A stretch of 5,180 nt of DNA from CAYRUP01 sp964578975 (GTDB lineage Bacteria > Pseudomonadota > Gammaproteobacteria > DSM-16500), in contig CAZOFA010000110.1 of NCBI GenBank assembly GCA_964578975.1, positions 1-5,180 on the forward strand. Reading direction: 5' to 3'. The notes below the pieces were generated by a model, which worked only from the letters and a program-made list of their open reading frames with translations, did no database searches and was not told where the DNA came from. The position numbers and the translations under genes were made by a program. Every line of letters begins with the position of its first letter. Position 1 is the stretch's first letter. This document shows positions 1-5,180 of the stretch, piece by piece.

Positions 1-77
1 TTAACGGTGGTTACTTATGCTTTTATTTGTGAGCTCAGGTAACCTATCCTGGTTTTTGTGTTTAGCATGAAACCCTG

Positions 78-104
78 CATTGCTTCGCTGCGCTCGCAAT
101 GACG
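78..104 (-). repeat. Short interspersed palindromic (REP-like) repeat
   Basis: Six-base arms CATTGC (78-83) and GCAATG (96-101) face each other across a GC-rich 12-base centre. Read on the minus strand the unit begins CGTCATTGCGAGCG, a form I recognise from interspersed repeats common in AT-rich proteobacterial genomes. It lies 57 bases before the chosen emrA start. The in-frame ATG at 99 falls inside the repeat, which argues against that codon being a real start. Only one copy is in the window, so its repetitive nature is inferred from familiarity and not shown here. Confidence 0.55.
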
Positions 105-118
105 AGTGAGCGACCGAG

Positions 119-148
119 TAGACGTTTAATGCAAGTAGTGTTTTTAAT
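119..148 (+). promoter_or_regulatory. Weak candidate promoter for emrAB
   Basis: A TAGACG box (119-124, four of six matches to the -35 consensus) is followed after 18 bases by TTTAAT (143-148, a fair -10 box). Transcription from it would start about 7 bases before the chosen emrA ATG, giving an almost leaderless message, which would fit the lack of a good ribosome binding site there. Another TTTAAT at 125-130 has no partner. This is a pattern match only; no regulator gene (such as emrR) or clear operator is visible. Confidence 0.2.
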
Positions 149-161
149 AGTGGTAAACAAT

Positions 162-1034
162 ATGAAAATAAATATTTCTAAAAACCAATTCATGTTATGG
201 GGTGGTGTCTCACTGATTGTTATTTTGCTGTGCTACAGCGTGATGCTGTATTTCGAGCGTCATCCCAGTACAGACGATGCTTATGTACAAGCGAATACGA
301 TTAACATCGCTGCACAAGTGACCGGTCCTGTGGCGAATATTTATGTGAAAGATCATCAAGTCGTACAAAAAGATCAATTGTTATTTACCATTGATCCAGA
401 ACCCTTCCAAATTGCCGTGAATAAAGCAACCGCTGCGGTTGCGGCGGAAAAGGCAGCGTTAGTTTTAGCGCAACAAAATGCAACGCGTATTTTGCATTTA
501 GTAAAAATGGGGCAAGAATCAAAAGCAGTCGGTGATCAAACGCAGTCAAAATTAGATAGTGAAACTGCGAATTTATCTGCACTCAATGCGCAACTTGCTC
601 AAGCGAAACTTGATTTAGCGCATACGCGCGTGAGCGCGCCCAGCACCGGTATTATCACGCAATTTTTATTACGCCCTGGTAACAATGTGGTGGCGAATAC
701 CACTTTATTTATGATTGTAGAACAAAATAATTTTTGGGTGGATGCGAACTTTAAAGAAACGCAAGTTGCACGCATTCAACCGGGTCAGTCGGTCAAAATT
801 ATTTTAGACATGTTTCCGCGTCATGTGTTTCGTGGCACAGTGGATGCAGTGAGTTCGGCAAGTGGCTCGATATTTTCTTTATTGCCGCCGGAAAATGCGA
901 CTGGAAATTGGGTGAAGGTGACACAACGTTTTCCCGTAAAAATTTTAATTTTAAATCCTGATCCAACATTTCCTTTGCGTGCAGGTGCGACCGCAACGAT
1001 CACTGTGGATACAACGAAAAAAATAACTGTATGA
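162..1034 (+). CDS. emrA: EmrA-type membrane fusion protein (HlyD family), multidrug efflux adaptor
   Basis: Periplasmic adaptor linking an inner-membrane EmrB pump to an outer-membrane TolC-type channel. From the chosen start the protein has 290 residues: a short cytoplasmic end, one membrane anchor (about 10-30), the family signature STDDAYV (36-42), the first half of the lipoyl-like domain (about 41-79), an alanine-, glutamine- and lysine-rich helical hairpin (about 79-157), the second lipoyl half, then the EmrA hallmarks FWVDANFKETQ (191-201) and SLLPPENATGNWVKV (239-253) in the beta-barrel and membrane-proximal part. The frame is open further upstream to an ATG at 99, but that ATG lies in a repeat and would add residues before the normal N-terminus; 162 gives the expected layout, although its ribosome binding site is weak. 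It is about 100 residues shorter than E. coli EmrA (about 390), through a shorter hairpin and a missing C-terminal tail. The stop overlaps the emrB start, so the two are translationally coupled. Identification is firm; substrates are unknown. Confidence 0.9.
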   Translation: MKINISKNQFMLWGGVSLIVILLCYSVMLYFERHPSTDDAYVQANTINIAAQVTGPVANIYVKDHQVVQKDQLLFTIDPEPFQIAVNKATAAVAAEKAALVLAQQNATRILHLVKMGQESKAVGDQTQSKLDSETANLSALNAQLAQAKLDLAHTRVSAPSTGIITQFLLRPGNNVVANTTLFMIVEQNNFWVDANFKETQVARIQPGQSVKIILDMFPRHVFRGTVDAVSSASGSIFSLLPPENATGNWVKVTQRFPVKILILNPDPTFPLRAGATATITVDTTKKITV

Positions 1035-2551
1035 GTGAAAAAAATCCGTATCGTTGGTTTATTGTGGCGGCGGTGATGTTATCCACTGTCATGGAAATTT
1101 TAGACACGACCATTGTTAATGTGTCTTTGCCGCATATGATGGGTTCGCTGGGTGCCGATCGCAATCAAATTAGTTGGGTGTTGACGTCGTATATCGTTGC
1201 ATCCGGCATGCTAATGCCTTTAACTGGATTTTTAGTCAATCGACTGGGCAGTAAACGATTATTATTAATTAATATTGTTGGATTTATGCTGGCGTCAGCA
1301 CTCTGCGGTTTATCCACAAATTTATTTGAAATTGTTATTTTTCGTTTGATGCAAGGTGTGTTTGGCGCATCATTAGTGCCGTTATCACAATTTATTTTGC
1401 GGGAAAATTTTCCGCCGGAAGAACAACCCAAAATGATGGCGATTTGGGGCATTGGTGTGATGGCAGCACCGGTGATGGGTCCAACGTTGGGTGGTTATAT
1501 CACTGATACACTGAATTGGCGTTGGATTTTTTATATCAATGTGCCGGTTTGTATTCTCAATTTTTTCTTAGTGCTGGCATTTATCAAAGAAACCATTATT
1601 AAAAAAACCGCCATTGATTGGAAAGGATTAATTTTAATTTTGCTCTGGGTTGCGTCGTTGCAACTTTTTCTTGATCGCGGTGAAGTAGAAGATTGGTTCG
1701 CATCGCCCATGATTCGCGTGTTATGTATTACATTTATGATCAGTTTCATTTTATTTTTGCTGCATAGTATAAAAAAGAAAAATACCATTATTAATCTTCG
1801 TTTGTTCACCGATACAAATTTTGCGGTTGGCACGCTCGCCATGGCTTTTTTTGCGGCCGCGTTTTTAGGTACCTTAACCATTTTTCCGCAAATGCTGGAA
1901 ACGTTATATGGTTATTCATCCGACTTAGCGGGTCTGTCAATGGCTCCGCGTGGTATTGCGAGCGGAATCATGATGGGCGTTGCATCGCAGTTGTTATCGA
2001 GACGTGTCGATCCACGTTTGTTAATTGGGCTAGGCTTGCTGATTAGCGCCATCACCACTTGGATGATGTCGAATATGACATTAGATACAAGTATCGGTTA
2101 CATCACGCTGTTGGGTTTTATTCAAGGGTTCGGCATTGGCAGTTTTTTTATGCCGCTCAGTACGATTATTTATGCCACCTTGCCGCGCAGCTCGATTGCA
2201 GAGGCCACCGGTTTATTCAGTTTTGGGCGCAATATTGGCAATGCGATTGGGATTTCATTGCTAGTCACTTTTTTGGATCGTGATACACAAACCAATTGGA
2301 ATATTTTAGGGGGGCATATTCAAAAATCGAGTCAGGGATTGGCGCATTGGCTCAATGCCCAACAGCTCAATCTACACGATCCTCAAACCATTGCGCGCTT
2401 GGGCAATGAATTGAGTAAGCAGGCAAATTTTGTGGCTTATATGCATTCGTTTCGGATTGCGGCGATTGTTTTATTTATTGCGTTGATTATGGTATTCTTT
2501 TTGCGATTTAATAATAAGCAGACTACTTTTGAGACAGTAGCTGCGCATTAA
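1031..2551 (+). CDS. emrB: EmrB-type drug:H+ antiporter, DHA2 family of the major facilitator superfamily
   Basis: Inner-membrane proton-driven pump that passes drugs to the EmrA adaptor. Its 506 residues match the family (E. coli EmrB 512) and are hydrophobic throughout, compatible with 14 transmembrane helices. Visible motifs: LDTTIVNVSLP (24-34, motif D1 in helix 1, carrying the membrane acidic residue D25), GFLVNRLGSKR (66-76, motif A, cytoplasmic loop 2-3), RLMQGVFGA (105-113, motif B with its conserved arginine), GVMAAPVMGPTLGG (142-155, antiporter motif C) followed by WRWIFYINVP (163-172). A hydrophilic segment at about 415-470 before the last helix is the large periplasmic loop typical of DHA2 proteins. 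The ATG overlaps the emrA stop by four bases and has no Shine-Dalgarno of its own, so translation probably depends on re-initiation after emrA. Substrate range cannot be read from sequence; hydrophobic toxins, detergents or fatty acids are known for the family. No tolC partner lies in the window. Confidence 0.95.
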   Translation: MSEKNPYRWFIVAAVMLSTVMEILDTTIVNVSLPHMMGSLGADRNQISWVLTSYIVASGMLMPLTGFLVNRLGSKRLLLINIVGFMLASALCGLSTNLFEIVIFRLMQGVFGASLVPLSQFILRENFPPEEQPKMMAIWGIGVMAAPVMGPTLGGYITDTLNWRWIFYINVPVCILNFFLVLAFIKETIIKKTAIDWKGLILILLWVASLQLFLDRGEVEDWFASPMIRVLCITFMISFILFLLHSIKKKNTIINLRLFTDTNFAVGTLAMAFFAAAFLGTLTIFPQMLETLYGYSSDLAGLSMAPRGIASGIMMGVASQLLSRRVDPRLLIGLGLLISAITTWMMSNMTLDTSIGYITLLGFIQGFGIGSFFMPLSTIIYATLPRSSIAEATGLFSFGRNIGNAIGISLLVTFLDRDTQTNWNILGGHIQKSSQGLAHWLNAQQLNLHDPQTIARLGNELSKQANFVAYMHSFRIAAIVLFIALIMVFFLRFNNKQTTFETVAAH

Positions 2552-2569
2552 TAATTCACATGATATAGC

Positions 2570-2574
2570 GAGGA
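2570..2574 (+). promoter_or_regulatory. Ribosome binding site of the 2581 gene
   Basis: GAGGA sits six bases before the ATG at 2581, the clearest Shine-Dalgarno in the window. It supports the reality and the start of the unknown gene. The 29-base gap after emrB (2552-2580) has no terminator hairpin, so the gene can be read through from emrAB; no convincing separate promoter is seen in the gap. Confidence 0.7.
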
Positions 2575-2580
2575 AATAAA

Positions 2581-3045
2581 ATGTTTAGTCAACCTAGAGA
2601 ATTTAGAGAGAAGCTAAAAAGTGAAATTCAGAGTTATATAAACTGGAGTAAATATATCCCTGGTAAAAATACTGAAAGAGCAAAAAAATATCTAGAGAAA
2701 ATACAAAATTTATCAGGAGGTGACGAGGACTTATTTTTGCAAGTAAAAAATGATTTTCTCCAAACCGAAAATAAAGATACAAGTAAAAAAGGTGATTTAG
2801 GCACTAGTAAAAATTTGCGTGGACGTATTGGAAAACTTCTTCGTCAATATCTTAACATTGATGAAAAAATATTTAACCAAGCTGAGCAAGATGCGCAGCT
2901 AGCAAATTCGCTTGCACCACCTATAGCTAGGAAAGATGAAGCATATATAACTTTTTTAACGACGAAGGATGTATTACAAAATACAGATAAATTTCGTCAC
3001 TCAGTAGGTCTGAAAGAAAAATCCAGACAAAAGAGTTTCAATTAA
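2581..3045 (+). CDS. Hypothetical protein, small, basic, soluble
   Basis: I do not recognise this 154-residue protein. It has no signal peptide, no membrane segment and no cysteine. It is rich in lysine and predominantly helical in character. The first part (about 5-62) reads as amphipathic helices; a polar lysine-, serine- and glycine-rich stretch (about 63-80) follows; then a second helical region beginning RGRIGKLLRQYLNIDE (81-96), and a basic tail. A strong GAGGA site six bases before the ATG supports expression. By hand count it is about 32% G+C against roughly 40% in sampled emrB lines, and its codon choice is visibly AT-richer than its neighbours, which suggests a young or acquired gene. 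It follows emrB by 29 bases in the same direction and may be cotranscribed, but nothing in it points to a transport role. Its TAA overlaps the stop of the convergent msrBA gene. A secreted effector or a lineage-specific orphan are possibilities; neither is shown. Confidence 0.7.
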   Translation: MFSQPREFREKLKSEIQSYINWSKYIPGKNTERAKKYLEKIQNLSGGDEDLFLQVKNDFLQTENKDTSKKGDLGTSKNLRGRIGKLLRQYLNIDEKIFNQAEQDAQLANSLAPPIARKDEAYITFLTTKDVLQNTDKFRHSVGLKEKSRQKSFN

Positions 3046-3054
3046 AATCTTTTG
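3028..3054. terminator. Possible weak bidirectional terminator hairpin
   Basis: CAAAAGA (3028-3034) and TCTTTTG (3048-3054) are perfect inverted repeats. Inside them, after one mismatch, TTT (3036-3038) can pair with AAA (3044-3046), leaving a five-base loop. The hairpin is centred on the overlapping stop codons of the two convergent genes, where a shared terminator would be expected. It is AT-rich and has no clean T-run directly after the stem on either strand, so it would be a weak intrinsic terminator at best. Confidence 0.3.
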
Positions 3055-3899
3055 ATATACCGATGGCAATAAGGTTGTTTTGCATTTTTTGCATAATAAT
3101 CTTGATGATAATTTTCCGCTCGGAAAAATGCACTGGCTGGAAGAATCTGTGTTGCGATAGCTAAACCATTTTCTTCTAGCTGATGTTTTAATTTTTCTGC
3201 TGTGTTTTTCTGCGTGTCATCATAATAAAAAATCACACTGAGATATTGTTCACCGATATCGGGGCCTTGGCCGTTTGCTTGTGTGGGATCGTGAATTTCA
3301 AAAAAATATTTGACTAACTCGGTATAAGAAATTTTTTTCGGGTCATACACCACGCGGATGGCTTCCCGGTGTCCGGTATTGCCCGCGCAGATGTCTTCAT
3401 AAGTGGGATTGAGGGTGTGACCTCCGCTGTAACCCACTTCGGTTTTTAACACGCCAGCGCGTTTTTTAAAATAATATTCCACACCCCAAAAACATCCAGC
3501 GGCAAATAACGCTTCTTCGGTGTCGAGGACGGATAAATTAGGGACGAAATCTAAACTGGCTGAATTGACACAATGACGCAGATTTTTTGCGGTATAGCCT
3601 TCGCCACTAAATACATGACCTAAATGCCCATCGCAACGCGCACAGACGATTTCCATGCGACGACCATCGGCATCGGGAATACGTTTCACCGCTTGAGCTA
3701 TTTCTTCATCAAAACTCGGCCAACCGCAACCGGAATGAAATTTTGTTTGTGAGCGAAAGAGGGCGAGGCCACATTGACGACAGAGATACGTTCCAGGTTC
3801 ATTGTTTTCATTATATTCGCCAGTAAATGGATATTCTGTTGACTTGTCGCGAATAATGCGAATAATTTCTGGGGGTAGGGTTTGAGTTTTAAGCGTCAT
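3042..3899 (-). CDS. msrBA: Bifunctional peptide methionine sulfoxide reductase MsrB-MsrA
   Basis: Repairs oxidised methionine in proteins: the MsrB half reduces the R-sulfoxide, the MsrA half the S-sulfoxide, both recharged by thioredoxin. In 285 residues, MsrB (about 10-120) shows the zinc cysteines C40/C43 and C86/C89, SGCGWPSF with the likely resolving C58, CDGHLGHVF (89-97) and the catalytic RHCVNSAS with C110. MsrA (about 128-285) shows GCFWG with catalytic C136, GHREA (176-180), HDPTQANGQGPDIGEQY (203-219) and a C-terminal C278 in YCHRY placed as the resolving cysteine. All key residues are intact. The B-then-A order is a known fusion type (bifunctional B/A proteins), opposite to the A-B order of MsrAB/PilB. 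No signal peptide is seen, so it should act in the cytoplasm. The ATG follows a modest AAGG site. The gene converges on the 2581 gene with a four-base overlap and diverges from the CcdA-like gene across 44 bases. Confidence 0.95.
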   Translation of the reverse strand: MTLKTQTLPPEIIRIIRDKSTEYPFTGEYNENNEPGTYLCRQCGLALFRSQTKFHSGCGWPSFDEEIAQAVKRIPDADGRRMEIVCARCDGHLGHVFSGEGYTAKNLRHCVNSASLDFVPNLSVLDTEEALFAAGCFWGVEYYFKKRAGVLKTEVGYSGGHTLNPTYEDICAGNTGHREAIRVVYDPKKISYTELVKYFFEIHDPTQANGQGPDIGEQYLSVIFYYDDTQKNTAEKLKHQLEENGLAIATQILPASAFFRAENYHQDYYAKNAKQPYCHRYIKRF

Positions 3900-3943
3900 G
3901 GGAATGCCTTATCTTTAAGATACCAATTATATAGGATACACGA
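3900..3943. promoter_or_regulatory. Divergent msrBA / ccdA-like intergenic control region
   Basis: All starting signals between the two divergent genes fall in or near these 44 bases. On the minus strand there is a perfect TATAAT -10 box (3931-3926), well placed for a leader of about 20 bases before msrBA, but no good -35 box at 16-18 bases. An 11-base odd palindrome ATCTT-T-AAGAT (3911-3921) lies just downstream of that box and could be a small operator or chance. On the plus strand AGGA (3933-3936), seven bases before the ATG at 3944, is the ribosome binding site of the ccdA-like gene; its promoter must lie further left, inside msrBA, and I could not identify it. The shared region makes co-regulation plausible. 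Confidence 0.35.
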
Positions 3944-5062
3944 ATGAAAACGGAATTAATTCAAATCGTCCTCGCATTTTTAGAAGGTTTTGCGCTAATT
4001 ATTTCGCCGTGTATTTTGCCCATTTTACCCATTATTCTGTCAGGCTCACTCACGGGGGATAAAAAACGTCCGCTTGGTATTATTATCGGTTTTGTACTGA
4101 TCTTCGCGCTCTTCACTTTTTTCTCGCGCGCATTAGTGCAACTCTCAGGAATTAATCTCAATGCCGTGCGCATCACTTCATACGTTTTGTTATTGTTGTT
4201 TGGTATCGTGATGCTTTCAACTTATTTGAGCGAACAATTCGCGCGCTTCACGGGACGTCTTACGCGTGTCGGATCCAATGTATCGACTCAGGGCGGCTTG
4301 ATGAGCGGTATTGTATTCGGTGGACTCGTCGGATTGATTTGGACGCCTTGCGCAGGGCCGATTTTGGCAGCAGTCATCGTGCAATCCGTGATGCAGGCCA
4401 CAACCGCCATCAGTTTTCTCATCATACTGTTTTTTAGTATTGGTGTTGCGGTTCCTATGCTGTTAATCGCCGGGTTGGGAAGAAGCATATTATTGAAAAT
4501 GAATTTCTTCCGTCAACATGCGATTTTGTTAAGAAAATTATTAGGCGTGATTATTATTCTCAGTGTGATTTACACGATGAGTCTGGATGGAATATTTGCG
4601 CCAAATGTGTCGATTCAACGAGCGCCCATCACCACTCAAATGCATTTTGGTTATGATGAATCCGTTCTTTTCAAAAGCCCCATTCCGATTAAAAAAAATC
4701 TTCCACAACGGTATTCCTATCCCGAGAGTTTGCCGGCGAATACTTGGGGCTTGAAAGGCGATTGGATTATTTTGCACGATAAAATTATTTCAGCGAGTCC
4801 GGATGCGGCCATCAAAATCCATTTTTATTCAAATCAAGTGAGTTTATTGATGGATAGTCAAGCTCATCAGCCGCTTCAGGTTAAATTAGTATTTAATGGG
4901 GAAGAGCTCATCTCAGCAAAGGGGAAAGATGTTGTTCAAAGTGGTGCTGTCATCACTTTTTACAAATCATATCAATTGATCCAGCGTGAATTTCCTGCGA
5001 GTGGTGTGCTTGAAATCACGACAGGGCCTGGGCTTGTTATCTATACTGCATTATTTGATTAA
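3944..5062 (+). CDS. CcdA/DsbD-type thiol-disulfide transporter with DipZ-like C-terminal domain, thioredoxin domain absent
   Basis: Proteins of this family take electrons from cytoplasmic thioredoxin and pass them through the inner membrane to periplasmic thiol proteins. Residues 1-216 form the six-helix CcdA/DsbD core: helices at about 7-34, 44-68, 77-97, 117-148, 153-178 and 195-214. The redox pair is C23 in SPCILP and C136 in TPCAGP, each next to prolines as in the family. Positive loops (38-42, 98-109, 180-198) predict both ends in the periplasm. Residues from about 232 to 372 match the C-terminal beta-rich domain of DipZ-like proteins, including HFGYDE (234-239), SLPANTWGLKGDW (262-274) and the closing GPGLVIYT (361-368). 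In DipZ-type proteins a thioredoxin domain with a CxxC motif sits between these parts; here only about 15-20 linker residues (217-231) remain and C23 and C136 are the only cysteines. The frame is intact and the start has an AGGA site. It probably hands electrons to a separate periplasmic partner, or is a degraded relative. Divergent from msrBA. Confidence 0.85.
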   Translation: MKTELIQIVLAFLEGFALIISPCILPILPIILSGSLTGDKKRPLGIIIGFVLIFALFTFFSRALVQLSGINLNAVRITSYVLLLLFGIVMLSTYLSEQFARFTGRLTRVGSNVSTQGGLMSGIVFGGLVGLIWTPCAGPILAAVIVQSVMQATTAISFLIILFFSIGVAVPMLLIAGLGRSILLKMNFFRQHAILLRKLLGVIIILSVIYTMSLDGIFAPNVSIQRAPITTQMHFGYDESVLFKSPIPIKKNLPQRYSYPESLPANTWGLKGDWIILHDKIISASPDAAIKIHFYSNQVSLLMDSQAHQPLQVKLVFNGEELISAKGKDVVQSGAVITFYKSYQLIQREFPASGVLEITTGPGLVIYTALFD

Positions 5063-5082
5063 CTCACCTTGCGCAGCATATT

Positions 5083-5101
5083 TGTCATCCTGAACGTAGT
5101 G
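5083..5101 (+). repeat. Fragment of an interspersed repeat (TGTCATCCTGAACG type)
   Basis: The 19 bases TGTCATCCTGAACGTAGTG match the opening of a short dispersed repeat I recognise from many bacterial genomes, which normally continues into an AAGGATCT-like arm. Here the match stops at 5101, where the sequence turns GC-only. It shares a scaffold with the minus-strand reading of the repeat at 78-104 (12 of 18 aligned bases from GTCAT onward), and the two face each other in inverted orientation. Recognition is from memory; no second identical copy is in the window. Confidence 0.45.
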
Positions 5102-5180
5102 GCCCATCGGACGCGACGGGGGGGGGGGGGGGGGGGGGGGGGGGCGGGGTGAGGGCGCGGGGGGGGCGACGGCGGCGGGC
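5102..5180. other. Poly-G / GC-only low-quality tail, probable contig-end artefact
   Basis: After the repeat fragment the composition changes abruptly: a run of 27 G (5118-5144) and then G with scattered C, with only a few A or T bases to the window end. The preceding 5 kb is AT-rich, and a recognisable repeat is broken at the boundary. Such G runs are typical of dark-cycle calls at read ends in two-colour sequencing. No coding or regulatory meaning should be drawn from it. Confidence 0.8.

Noticed and set aside
1..42. Possible 3' end of a gene running in from the left (frame 1 open to TAA at 40-42)
   Set aside because: Only 13 codons are visible, with no recognisable motif; this is chance length for an open frame.
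99..161. Upstream in-frame starts for emrA (ATG at 99 and at 129)
   Set aside because: The ATG at 99 lies inside the palindromic repeat, and both would add residues before the normal short cytoplasmic end and membrane anchor. Neither has a clear ribosome binding site at good spacing. The start at 162 gives the family layout.
2059..2283. A 74-codon plus-strand open frame inside emrB
   Set aside because: It lies wholly within the intact EmrB reading frame, has no ribosome binding site of note and its product resembles no family; it is a frame shadow.
2581..3045. Firm call of the unknown gene as a Dot/Icm-type effector
   Set aside because: The C-terminus (LKEKSRQKSFN) has no convincing secretion signal by eye, no effector domain is recognisable, and the host's secretion systems are not known from this window.
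3042..3899. MsrB-MsrA fusion as a novel domain order
   Set aside because: Bifunctional proteins in B-A order are an established family, and all catalytic and zinc-binding cysteines are present; the gene is ordinary.
5118..5168. G-quadruplex or GC-rich regulatory element
   Set aside because: The abrupt compositional change at the end of an AT-rich window, with a homopolymer of 27 G, is much better explained as a sequencing artefact.

Overview
The window looks like chromosomal DNA from a moderately AT-rich gammaproteobacterium. Coding G+C is roughly 40% in sampled lines of the second gene. The protein set and the two short interspersed repeats at the ends recall Legionellales-type genomes (Legionella, Coxiella and relatives), but this is inference and no phylogenetic marker is present. 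Genes are tightly packed and no stretch over 300 bases lacks a gene. The last ~80 bases (from about 5102) are a G homopolymer plus GC-only sequence unlike everything before them, probably a sequencing or contig-end artefact.

Layout: (1) 1-161 is a non-coding leader with a palindromic repeat at 78-104. (2) 162-2551 is a two-gene EmrAB-type multidrug efflux operon: a periplasmic adaptor (short for the family) and a 14-helix DHA2 major facilitator pump, overlapping by ATGA. (3) 2581-3045 is a small AT-rich gene of unknown function with a good ribosome binding site, 29 bases after emrB and with no terminator between. (4) 3042-3899 on the minus strand is a bifunctional methionine sulfoxide reductase in MsrB-MsrA order; its stop codon overlaps the stop of the unknown gene inside a small hairpin. 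(5) 3944-5062, divergent from msrBA across 44 bases, encodes a six-helix CcdA/DsbD-type membrane thiol reductant conductor fused to the C-terminal domain of DipZ-like proteins.

The genes form two functional blocks. The first exports toxic compounds. The second deals with oxidative damage and thiol redox: MsrBA repairs oxidised methionines and needs thiol electrons, while the CcdA-like protein would carry thioredoxin electrons across the inner membrane. The most notable observation is that this last protein appears to lack the thioredoxin domain that DipZ-type proteins carry between the membrane part and the C-terminal domain: only a short linker is present and the only two cysteines are the membrane pair. 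No clearly new multi-gene system is seen.
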